Assembly (NCBI RefSeq): GCF_015832195.1
Contig: NC_052027.1
Location: 11,156,149 to 11,220,148 of the forward strand
Source: Motacilla alba alba
Lineage: Eukaryota > Chordata > Aves > Passeriformes > Motacillidae
DNA length: 64,000 bases
Direction: 5' to 3'
Of the stretch, positions 1 to 27,000 are shown in pieces; position 1 is the stretch's first letter, and every line of letters begins with the position of its first letter. The notes below the pieces were generated by a model. The model did no database searches and had not been told where the DNA came from. It saw only the letters and a program-made list of their open reading frames with translations. The translations under genes and the position numbers were made by a program.

Positions 1-4196
<4,196 letters not shown>

Positions 4197-7100
4197 CTGG
4201 TCCAGATCAAACAGAGCAAGACAACCACAGCAGAGAAAAAAAGCAATGTTAAATCAGTTGTGAGTCACAGTTAAAAAAACACATCCTTGACATTAAGCCC
4301 CTGCACAACTGCTTCCTGCTTGGTACAGCCAATTACCATCATGTCAAAGACTGATTACACAATGAAATGCCACCTGCCCTAAGTCTGCACACAGCCATTA
4401 GGGTGGTCAGTACAAAACCACACTTTGATATCAGAGTAACGAGCACCTTCAAATGGTGCTGTGTGGGATTAAATTTTGTCATTCTTTGAGCTCCGGCAGA
4501 TTCCTAGAAGAAATCAAGACTCAACAGCAATATATGGCATCATCAGATAGAGACAAAAACCCTACTTTACCAGGACATTTATTCTTGGTCCCAAGATCAA
4601 GAAGGGATAGTCAATAATTTGATTTCACACTGCAAAGAAAAAGTTAGGGTCCCTCCTAAAACCCCATTGCTGTTACCAACTCTGAAGTCTGAGAGCAGGG
4701 AGAGCCTCACATACACCCACCTAAAGGGATGGTACAGTCTTTATCTTTTAAACCAAACACTGGCAAAAACCAACATGCAACATTCTTTTTCTAAACCCTC
4801 TGCAAGACACCAGAATGATTCTATTTTTGAGCAACTCTCTTCCCACCCTAAAGTAGAACCCCGACTGTTAAGGTACTTCAGTAGCTACAAGCTGAATACA
4901 AACACAGGGTCCAATCACCCCTCCTGACAACCCCCAAAAGAGAGATCATAGACAACCCAGAGATGCAGAAATGATAAATCTCTGACAGCCAACATCTTAA
5001 AGATGTACATTGCCAGGGACGGCACTCGAGCAGTCTGTGTGTTATAGCTAATCCAGGATTTATTTTTTAAAAAATTCTCCCTGTTTGACTCCAGCCCTGA
5101 TTTGCGTGGTGAAAACTGACAGCCCCCATGACAGGGCTCAGAAGGTATTTTCCCTTAGAGGTTCTGAGTGAGTCACAAGCTGGAAAGCAACAGCACAGCC
5201 CTGTGTCATCTGCTGAGCTTTTAGAGTTCAGTAGCACCTTCTTCAGAGACTTGCTTGAGATTGTCAGTCATGGCCTCTTCTTTCTCTTCAGAGGCTGACA
5301 CTCTTCCCAGGTTGTCTAAGGGGCAAGGGGATCATCCCATCCTCAGCCAAGAAACCCTCCCTTTGATTCACCCCTGCTGACAGATACTCCCTGAGCTGGG
5401 ATTTTCTTTTGTGACTGCTGTCTGCTGTGCTGCACGAGAGGCATCACAGTAAATAAACACACAGATCTGGAAGGAGCAGCTTTGTGCCAAGATGGCAAAG
5501 CCTGGGCCAAAAAATTCTACTTCTAAGTAGAGGTTCCAGCAAACGACTTTCACATTCCAAACTCATCTCTGGAAACGTCCTCTCTTCCCTCCAGCTACTC
5601 AGTTCTCTGAACTGCTAAGAGAAGAATTTTCTCATAACAATTTTGCTCCGTTCTCTCCCTCTGTAACACCACTACACGTCAGTAGAGCTGAGGTCAAGAA
5701 CAGTCACATTTGCCGACACAGAAAAATTTCTACATTATTTTTTAAAAAGCTGGGGAAAAGTAAAGAAGAACCTCACAGACCATGGGCAGAATAACATTAT
5801 CAAGTGAGAACCACCACAACCTCCTAGTAGCTCTTCTGGGACAGAGAATTCCATCTGCCTGTCACACTGAAAAGAGCTCAAGTATAAAGCTGTGAGAGAT
5901 TTACATTCGCAGAACAACTCCTTATGAAAAGAGCAAACAGGCTCCATTATTTTTCGCCAGAAGCCACCACTATCACGCAACAGCAGCTGCTGATAAGGAG
6001 GGGAGTTGGCCACATGTAACAGAAGTCCAGTCACAAGGTTTCAAAGGGCAAAGCAGAATCAAGCTCACCTCTCAGCCAGGCTGCTCACTACAGCCTGGTA
6101 CTTGTATTCTTTCTCCCCACATAAAGTGTACGCAAAGCAGAGCAACAGAACAGCCAACGTGATAAGAGAGGGCAGCCAAGGCCACCAGACAGACAGCACT
6201 GTGGTCATGCTTTTCTAACAGCTAAAGCCTACAGCAAGGATGTGGAGAACTGGCCCACTCCTGTCCAAATCAACAGCAAAAATCCCACAGCAACAGGACC
6301 AGGAACTGATGGAAGGATCCACCTAGGGATCAGCAATACTGCTCCTTTCAGCACACTGCCCTTGCCCTGTCTAGTCCTAAATAAGTCCTGTCAGCTGAGC
6401 ATATCCAAGAGTTCACTCACCACACCTTGCCTTCATGGGACTGCTGGCTTCAGCCAGCCCAGCCCACGGGGGGCAAAATCACCCCAGAGCCACCTGGAAA
6501 GAAAGCAGCGCTGCTGTCGTGGTGTCCCCTTTTCATCCAGCAGGCAGCTCTGCACACCAGAACACAAAATAACATGTTTTTTACACTCCAGATGAAGTCA
6601 GGCTGATTTGATGAAGGCATATTCCTCAGTCCAGGCCTTGGACAAACTGCATTCAGATTAAGAACATGGGCATGGATCCTGGGCTGCAGTGACAGAGCTC
6701 TGGGAAGAGCTCTGCTGCACCTTCAGGGAAATGTTATCTCACCAATGCATACTGGTCCTTGAATCATGGCACTGTAAAAATATCAGAGCTCAGTGAAATT
6801 CAGACCTCACATCACTGGCAACTGTCTGTTCCTTCCAAGCACACCCACAGAAAGGTGAATTACAAACTGCACAAGTTGCAGCTTAACAAAAAAATCAAAA
6901 CTTTTCTGTCTTCCTGCAAGCAACATCAGAAAGTCTCTTAAGTACAGATCATGACAGGATTAAGACTGCTTCTTATGACACTGTATTTATGCAATAATAA
7001 CTGCACTGACCAGATCCCTGCTCAAATAATATAACTGTTACTTCAGTAACTTAAATGCTTAAAAATACCTCAGAACACTACAAGTAAAAATAATAACCCC

Positions 7101-7480
7101 CCCCCACCAAAAACAGAAACAAAAACCAAACAAACAAAACAACCCCACCACCAACCAAAAATTAGTCTTTTTGTTGTTGTTTTTGTTCTCCCTTCGTTTT
7201 TAAGAAATCAATTCAACCCTCTCTTTTGGTCACAACAGTTGCCATTTACATTTTACTCTAAGAATTTAGGACAGGGATTTTCCCTCAGTAATTGAGGCGC
7301 TCCCTTCCAGTTTCTCTCTCACATCTCGTTCTGAACTAAGCTTAAAAACAAAGGAACTGCAACGAGAAATGAAAAACAAGTATGAAAAATACCGAAAGCA
7401 GAAGTATCAACAATAAGCCCAAACCCTCCGAGTCAGAGAACTATGGCCCAGAGGCGGATTTCAGAAACGCATATCCCGGG
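4197..7480 (-). other. TPRA1 5' intron / upstream region
   Basis: Lies between the first recognised TPRA1 coding exon and the CpG-island promoter. It holds the candidate leader exon at 6069-6228 and a C-rich then A/C-rich low-complexity tract near 7098-7160, followed by a T/G-rich tract that could fold back on it. No other gene is recognised. Confidence 0.6.
6069..6228 (-). other. candidate 5' exon of TPRA1 with a signal-anchor-like open frame
   Basis: On the minus strand a plausible acceptor (CCTTGCTGTAG) and a good donor (GAGAG then GTGAGC) enclose 160 bases. An ATG at 6206-6208 has A at -3 and an in-frame stop upstream. It opens a 46-codon frame that runs into the donor. The peptide starts MTTVLSVWWPWLPSL, continues hydrophobic (ITLAVLLLCFAYTLC) and ends in a polar tail. 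Spliced to the TPRA1 exon at its main acceptor (4196), the frame stops after about nine codons, overlapping the TPRA1 start as an upstream ORF. Spliced to the acceptor 11 bases further in (4185), it fuses in frame with TPRA1. I recognise no homologue, and it could be chance. Confidence 0.35.
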
Positions 7481-7499
7481 GTTTTATGTGTTTTGGTTT

Positions 7500-8340
7500 T
7501 GATTCCTGTGGAAGGCGGGCGCACAACACGCACGGAAGGCAGCGGAGCGCGGTCACTGGGCTCTAGGCGGGCGAGGGCACAGCCGCCTGTCTCACGGGCA
7601 CAGCTGCAGCCCCGCTGCCGTTCCACCGCGCCCTTCAGCCGGCCAGGGTGCCCCGGAGGCTCCGGCCACGGGGCTCCCGGGCTGCACCAGGAGGCCCTCG
7701 GAAGCCCGCGGCCCCGCGGTGTCCCTCCCTCTCTCCCTCCACACTGCCCCTCTCCCGCGGCCCCGCTCCGCTCGTACCCACCGGGCCCCGTCCGTGCTCA
7801 GCCCCGCTCCCGCCGCCGCTCAGTCCCGGGGTCCCGGCCCCGCCATCCCAGCGCCGGCCCTGCCGCTCCCCTCAGCCGGGGAGCGTCGCTGAAGGGAGGC
7901 CGGAGCGCAGCGCCGCGCAGCCCGGCGGAGACGCGGCCGCCACAGCCGGGGCTTGTCGGCCGAGCCCAGGGGCGCTATTGAGAGACGGTCCCCAAGAGGC
8001 CGGCGGCTGGGCCAATCAGAGAGCGGGTGCTGTCAAAGAGCCAGGAAGAAGTGCGGAGCGAGCCAATAGAAAGAGCTGGGAGGCGGGACTAAGGGGGCGG
8101 GTCCGCCGCGCTTTAAAGGCGCCTCGTCCCCCTCACGCCTGTGGGTCGCCAGCCCGGCGGGGAGCGGTGGCGCGGGCAGGGAGGTGACCCCGGGGCTGGG
8201 CGGGCCCGGTTCGGTCCGTGCAGAGCAGGCTCTGTCCTTTCCAGCCCAGAAGGAGCGCTCTGCCGTCCCGCACCCACCGTCACACTCCTCCGGGCGGCAG
8301 TCACGATCCCCCCCGCGGGAGTTCTGTACGGCCTCTGCTT
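7500..8340. promoter_or_regulatory. CpG island, probable TPRA1 promoter (perhaps bidirectional)
   Basis: Base composition changes sharply from AT-rich to GC- and CpG-rich. Two CCAAT boxes (8012-8016 and 8063-8067) lie 51 bases apart, followed by GC-box-like GGGGGCGGG and GGCGGG motifs near 8085-8105. The island faces the minus-strand TPRA1 gene and lies about 4 kb from the MCM2 promoter. A first non-coding exon could end at the GTGGGT donor at 7776-7781, but no start site can be fixed from sequence alone. CCAAT orientation would also suit a plus-strand transcript. Confidence 0.6.
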
Positions 8341-11300
8341 GCAGGGCAGTTAATAATTGAGGGAGAGCCGATAAAAAGTTCCTGCAGGGGAGAACGATTA
8401 ACAACCTGTGAGTTTGGCTTTTAAGGAGAGTTCAAAGCTGACTGAAGAAGCTCGGTGGAGCTTGGACAACAGCTGCTAAAGGGAAATGCAGTCAATAATT
8501 AGCAGGATTTCGAGGTGCGAATACCAGACGGACAAAAGGGACGCTCAGTATCGTAAACAAGGAAATAACTGTGACAAATGAGCCAAGATTTATTTAGGAA
8601 GTTAAAGGAAATAACCAGCTAAAGCAGCAGCACGTTATTCTCAGCAGGAAAAGCTGACTGACAGGGAAGTTTCAAGGAGAATGTTTTTATCTGAGTCATT
8701 GCAAGGACTGGAGGATACATTCTGCCACGGGTTTCTACCTGTGGCTGCAGGTTTGCTTCTGTAGGAATGAAAGGCTTTTGCCACGCTGAAGTCTGCTGTA
8801 CAGAGCGTAAATGTCTTTGGAAGAACCCTACCTTGGTCAAGTTTGCAGGTTCTGCTCTAGCAAACACCGTACACAGAGGGTTCCAGGCCCTCCTCACACA
8901 CAGACAGATCTTCCTCGGCTTCCATCTCCTTGATCCTCTCCTTGGGTCAAATTTTCCAGCTACTCCTCAGCGAGCCTCATGAAGGGGTTATACCTGGCTG
9001 GAGACTTGCCTGCTTCAGACCTAGTCTTTTGATTTTCCACTGGGTTGAAACAGGTATTCATGCTGGTGTCATGGCTTTGGAATGACATCTGGAGAAGCCA
9101 GTCCTTAGCTTGTCTCATTTCACACTGTCGTTCAGGTTAATGATATGTTGCAATATTTTGACACGTTCCATTTATGGATCCAACACGACACCAAGATCTC
9201 TGAGTTACAGAAGGGACACTTCTGTTTAAAGAGAGGTGGAGTGTTTCTGCCTAGAAGTGCCTTGGTAACAGACAAGTAAAATCCATGTCTTCTCACTTGT
9301 AGCCTCAGGCACTAACTAGTTGAATGTGTTACCTCCCACATAACTGTGTCAGAAGGAAAGATTTTGCTTTCCAATCCACCTGCTTCTCCCATCTGATTCA
9401 GTTTGAGGCTAGAGCCCAGTATTTGGGACACCAGATCCAAAAGCTGTTTCACGGTCAGGAGACTGCTGGGTGCCACTGCAAGGACCGTGACACCTTTAGC
9501 TCCTGCCTTCCTCGCTGCTTGTGTGAAACAGGAGCTGGGGCATCCACACTCACTTCCCCTTTGAATTAACCAGCCCTGCCTGTCAGCCCCCCACATGCTG
9601 TGGGCAAACATAACTCCCCTCTTCCCACCTCCAAGGACTGCTCCATGTCCTTCACTGCACACATCCTTCCACTTCAGCTGAGCACTGCTGCTCTGTGCCT
9701 CATCTCCTCCAGCCAGCGCCTAAAGATGGCAGGGCTTGCTCCCTCTGTCCTGCTGTGTCTCTTGGTGTTGCTGGGCTGAAGCAGGACAAGAGGTGATGTT
9801 CAGCAGCCTTGATACAACCCTGGGGGCCCCACGGAAAGCTGGCACTTGTTGCTGTACCTGCTGCAGCCTGCTGTGCTGTGGCAATCTCAGCTGCCTTGCA
9901 GGTGTCAGGGGTTGAAGATGCTGACATGGACAGCATTACACCTTCATGTAATCATCAAATTCCACTATTCTGGGACATTTTATCTCTCTCAAATACTCTT
10001 TCAACTTTTATCAGTCTACTGAACAGGAGATTACTTCTGATCTGAAACTGCTTTGCTGTTCAGGCGCTGAGCAGCTGCAGGGACAGATGTGCCTGTCTTG
10101 TTTCAGAGCTGTTCTACTAGCTTACTGATTTCTAAATAAATTTGCACCACAGGATACCACCTGGACTGCACTCCTGTGACTCTGCCCTTTTTGTTCAAGG
10201 GAAATTCACTTTGCTAGGGCTCTTCCTGTGCTGCAAGAAGCCACAAGTCTGCAAAATCCTAGTGGTATGGTTGGATATCCAGGAGTTTGGTGCTCAGGTG
10301 AGGTCAGCCCAGCGAGCAGCCAGGGCCCCATCTGCATCTCAGCCCTCTCACATACCCAGTCCATGTCTCTAGTGTAGTAGAAGGAGCCCTGTTCCATGCA
10401 TGGCAGCAGCCTGATTTTAGGGCTGGTTTCAGCTGCCCAATCTCAGCTCTTGTCAAAGAGACAGAGCACCCCAGCTCAAGCATAGGACCACTTGTAGGTG
10501 GCACCAAAAGTTAGCAGTGAAAACACGGACATGATGTGTGATCTTCCAGGAAGAACAAACAGAAAATCTGTCTGTCCATCCAGCTCTCTGGTGCCTGGAG
10601 AGATAGTGGCACCCTGTGGTGACACTGGCTCATCACAGTGTGTCATCTGGGCCTTATGAGACAGCCCCACCTTAGCCAGGTCCTGGGCTGCCTTCCCTTA
10701 AGCCATAGAATCATTTGGGTTGGAAGACTGGACATTAGGAAAGAATTCTTCATTGGAACAGTGCTCAAGCATTGAACAGGCTTCCCAGTGAGGCGGTGGA
10801 TTCACCATTCCTGAAAGTGTTCCCAAACCATGGAGATGTGGTGCTTAGAGACATGTTTTAGTGGTGGGCTTGGCAGGGCTGGATTAACGGCTGGACTCCA
10901 TGACCTTGAGGATCTTTTCCAACCTTCATGGTTCTGTGATTCTGTGACCTCTAAGATCATCAAGCCCACGGTGGTCTCTAGAAACCTACAAGTGGGGGCA
11001 TCTTGGGGGTGTCCCTGTGTCTGTTTCACTCTGAGCACCAGCCAGCTCCCTGCCATGTGTCACACAGAAGAGGCTGAGCCACTCTCCTATTTATATCATG
11101 ATGCTCCTGCTTTGCTATATTAGTAGCAGCCTGAATCATGCCCCAGCTGGGCTCCTGGAAGATCCATTTCAGATTGTCAGCTGCCTCTTCAGTCACTTTT
11201 GCTTTGGTGTCTCCTGTTTCAGGGTCATTGTCTCACACCCGAGTCCCACAAAGAGCAGAAATAGCCTGATACTTAAACAGTGATCAGAAACCCTTCAGAG

Positions 11301-11570
11301 AATGCAGATCTCCAAAATCCAAACCACCTGCTGTTATGCAAGACCATGTGGCCTAGAAGGAAGCATTCCATCTCTTTGCCAAACATCAGCCCATTGCTTG
11401 TTTGTCTCTCTAAATTCCTCTTCCAGTCTCTATGGGACAGGTGCTATTCTTCAGTTCCTCTCACAAATGCCATTTGCTCGCTGCACTGAACAGCTGGAGA
11501 GACAGATGTGTCTGTTCTCCAGAACAGCTCTGATCAGTGCCCTGTTACTTCCAGCACATACAGGCTTGCA
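8341..11570. other. intergenic region between the TPRA1 island and MCM2
   Basis: Apart from the CR1 fragment near 10.7-10.97 kb I see no gene. Segments near 10071-10120 and 11486-11540 resemble each other loosely around the words AGCTG and GACAGATGTG, possibly an old duplicated repeat. Confidence 0.6.
10704..10950 (+). mobile_element. CR1-type LINE, 3' end fragment
   Basis: The segment carries the usual avian CR1 3' sequence: a GACATTAGGAAAGAATTCTT word, a CAGGCTTCCCAGTGAGG word, the GGTGGGCTTGGCAGGGCTGG segment, CTTTTCCAACCTTCATGGTT, and a tail of two TTCTGTGA repeats. Just before it, CATAGAATCATTTGGGTTGG looks like the reverse complement of another CR1 tail, so two elements may be nested or joined. 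A further inverse-like scrap follows to about 10975. No coding capacity remains. Confidence 0.8.
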
Positions 11571-11572
11571 TT

Positions 11573-11735
11573 AAAAAAACCCCAAACCAAAAAAAAAAAA
11601 ACCAAACAACAACAAAAACGAAAAAAAAAACCCCAAAAAACCCCAAAACCCCCCCAAAAACCAACAAAAACAAAAAAAAACCTAAAACAAACAAACAAAC
11701 CCCTCCCCTACAAAACCCCAAAATACCAGAACCTC
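11573..11735. repeat. A/C-rich low-complexity tract
   Basis: About 160 bases of almost only A and C, including runs of four to seven C separated by A runs (11631-11634, 11641-11644, 11649-11655). The complementary strand therefore has TTTTGGGG-like G runs that meet the usual G-quadruplex pattern. It lies about 400 bases upstream of the MCM2 CpG island core. Confidence 0.85.
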
Positions 11736-12136
11736 CTTCCCACCTCTTGTAGTTTCAGCGACAATCAGAACAAAGATGATTGAACTGGGTCAGTGGCAAA
11801 CCCGGTCAAGCAAGGCTTGATTTTAGCTGCCAAAGAGGCAACCGTGAGCACGGGAATGCACAGCGGGATCTCTGCCGTGTCTCGGGCTCCCGGGAGGAGC
11901 AGACCCCTCGAGCCCAGAGGGGGATGTTTGCCAAAGTCCGCCAGTGCCGCCCCCAGCCGCCCGAGCCCCCTTGCCCGGGGGTGGCCCGGGGTGGGCCTGG
12001 CTCCCGCCCCCGCTCATGCATATTCACAAGGAGGCGTGGCTTGCCCCGGGCTATTCATTATTCATGAGGTTTCGCGCGCTTTCGTGACCACGTGGTTCGG
12101 TTTTCGCGCGAATCCGCGGGGCAGGAAGCGGCGGTG

Positions 12137-23818
<11,682 letters not shown>

Positions 23819-24010
23819 GGCTGAGCAGAGCCTGCCACATGCTCCTGTGAGATGAGACCTCCATCTTCCAGCCCTCCAGGATGCTACAGAGATCCTCAGC
23901 CAGAGGGACTAGGCTGCACATCCTCTTGCTTGCTTTGTGCCTTATGGATTAAGGGAGTGCTGAGCTGCTGAACACCTTGTGAATAGAACAGAATTAAGTA
24001 GTTAAATGCC
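23819..24010 (+). other. start of the MCM2 3' UTR
   Basis: Sequence following the TGA. No canonical AATAAA is seen on the plus strand until near 27050. A weak AATAGA variant lies near 23983, followed by T/G-rich sequence, so the polyadenylation site is unresolved. Confidence 0.4.
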
Positions 24011-27000
24011 CTGTCAAGTCTGTTTAGCAACTTTGTTCACTATTTTGCCTTGTAGCTAAGCACAGCAGGGAGAGAATTGCTGGCCATCTACATGACATGT
24101 TTTCTGTTTGTTTGTCACTAGTTGTTACGGGCTCCTCTGCAGGAGGGACCAAGTGGGAGCATTTGGAAAGCATTATCCATCCCCCTTGGATTGCAAGCAC
24201 CCTCAGGGATTCTCTGTTCCCATCTCTGGTGACTGTACAGCCTGATGGGTGATAATTGAAACTGCTTTAAACTCTCCATGAACCATCCAGCCTCCGCTCC
24301 AGGCCTTTGTGCCTGACACTTGACATTTCCCCAGGTGCCCACATGGGTTGAACTTGTGCTTGATTTCTGCAGGGGAGGAGAGGGGAGGCAGAGGAAGATA
24401 AGAAATGAAACAAAACATAGCTCTTTCTGGTCTTAATGATGATCTGTTTGGGCACTGAATACTCCTGCACTACCTGCTGGGGAGTCTCCAGAATCCAGAG
24501 TGGAGAGGTTTCCCTTGCCTTAGTGGATGTTATCTCTGTGTAGCTGTCAGCAGGTATGAATTTATAGCTGAATCCATGTGCTACCTTTGACACCTGAACT
24601 GAACACCCTCTCTCACACCCATTTGTTGAGGGTGGAGTTCCCATGGTGCTGGTTTTGGGCATGGCAGTGGAGGAGGCCTGAGCTGGATGTGTTCAGAGGG
24701 GACAAGATGGGCTCAGTGTTCACATGCAGTTTTCTTAATATGTGTGTTTTAAATACATTTGTTTTTCAATATTTCTGCATTTCCTCTTTTGGTAACTCCT
24801 GCCACCAAGAGTGGAAGTAAGAGCTTAAGTGAGCAACCTGGATGCTGCATGAACTGCTCAGCAGTTTGTGGGGTTAGGTTTGGGTACAATCACATCTCAT
24901 ATTTGCTCTTCAGGTTAATAGGGAGGGCCAGTGCTGGCTGTCAGCTCTAGCTGAGACATCTATGGACTGACAGCAGGACACACTTGCCCTGGACCATGCT
25001 GTGAATGCTGCCTTTCCCACCCAGGCCCTGCCTGCAGTGGTTCCTTCCCTGTCTTTTCTGTTTATGTTTGTATCTCATTGTGACTGTCCCATCACAGTAT
25101 TTCCCACCTCTCTTCCTTTCACACACTTGGGTTAGACAGCCTTGATCTCCTGCCTTGGCTGCCACTTGGATTCCAATCTGGAAGAAGCAGTAACCCCTCT
25201 GCAGGACACAGCTGAGCTCTGCAGTGAATGTGCTTTTTCCTGGCTGGAGCTGTGGGACCTTACTGCATCTCCAGCCTGAGTGCAGGAGAATTTGGGAGCT
25301 GGCTGCTGCAGTTGTGTGCTGGCCAAGCAGAGGTGTCCCTGGCTGTCAGCACTGACCCCTGGGGTTTGTCACAGTGATGTGTGTGTGTGTGTGTGTCCTC
25401 CCAGCCAGGGGCCAGCAGTGCTTGAGCCCTGCTGGGGGCTGAGCACATGACTCTCAGCCTCAAACTGGCTCTGTGGTTGCCTCCTCTGTCTGCCAGCTCC
25501 CTCCTGTGTATTTGTTTAACTGTTTTGGCTGGTTTTTTTCCCTTCCTACTGGGTCTCTGTCTACCAGGGCTTTCTGCAGACAGCCCATAGAGACACTTGC
25601 TGGTATTCCTTCCCTGCCTGAGCAAGCCTTTGCCCCTGAATGTGAGCCTGGATCAGGTCTGGGTTGGGGATGCTCAAGCTGCTGTGTGCCTGCGCCTGCC
25701 TGGTGAGGTCCAGTGTGGTTCCTCAGGGACACAGCTGTTGGCACCTTTCATCTTAATGCCAGAGGCCACAGAGACTGTCCCTGGGGACAGCAACTGCAAG
25801 TGCTTGCACACTGCCCAGCTCTGTGGGAACCCGCATACCTTGTTGGGGAATGTCCTGGCCCTGAGAGAGCAAAACCAGAAATAACAAGAGATGAAACAAG
25901 CATGTCAAGCAAACTGGTGTGTTTGTGTCAATGAATGTTGGGTGCAGGAGGGGGAAGAGGCTTTGTGTCGTACTAGAGAAATATAAAATGCTTCCTAAAC
26001 CCTTGCAAGTTTGTGAAGCCTCTGCTATGCCTGTAGTGACCTGCAGTTAAATAGGTGGCCAAACATGTCGCTGCAAACCACGAGAGATACACAGGAGTGG
26101 GGCAGGACTCCTGATTTTCCCAAGTCTTTGCCCTACTGTTGGACCGAGCTGTTAGGCACCATTCAGTTTTGTCCTACAGCTTTTTCCTGCCTCCTGTGCT
26201 CTGGTCCCACCTCACTTGGCACGTGAAGTGAGCAGTGGCAGCCAGAGAGATGCCATTGTTGGAGTCAGTTGTTTGTCATTTTGCTCACTCTGCCTCCCAT
26301 ATCTTCAGCACAAAGGCAGAGTGCCCTCCCACCATTGTGTTGCCAGCATCCAGCAGCGCAATGTATTCTTGCAGCTGCGCCCTCACTACTGCTGGCATCA
26401 GCTGCTCACTGGAGTGTTAATGCCAGTCTGAAGGCATGTTCCTCCTCTCACGGCCACTGAGCTTTCCAGGTTCCCTGGAGCAAGCTTTGCCTGTTGACAG
26501 CATCAGGTGTCTGGTCTGGATAAGGGTGCAGATGGGTGAAAACATGCTGCTCTAAGCAGGGATGCCTTGCCAGCAGCCATGTTCCTGCTGAAGGTAGTGA
26601 GGATTTGGCTGCAGGGCTCTGGAGCTCAGCAAGCCAAGCCCCACTCATGGAATGAGGAGTTGCTCCCCTGACAACCTTGAGTTTAGCCAAGCTTGTGCAC
26701 TTGGCTTCTTGCTGCTGTGATTCAAAGTGCACAGTGCCCCGGGCAGCCTGGGGCAAAGGCAAGAATCTGGGGGAGGTGAGGTCTGTTCACAGCAGGCTAT
26801 GCCTGGGCTCACATGGAGGATAATCAAGGTGCTCCCTGTAAAGGAGAGAGGGCTTTATGGAGACAAGTGGTGTCCCTTCTTGTGATCATCTTCCCCTTGG
26901 GACTGTGGTTGTTGGCAAAGGCTGGGTCAGTCTGGCTTGAAAGAGCATCTGGATTTGAAAAAGGCATGATGGGCCAGATCCTGATGCAGTTCAATCTGAA

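Noticed and set aside
5230..5317. Possible minus-strand terminal exon after an acceptor-like CCCCTTGCCCCTTAG, encoding an acidic 29-31 residue end
   Set aside because: Short open length is not significant and I could not link it in phase to the candidate exon at 6069-6228 through any middle exon.
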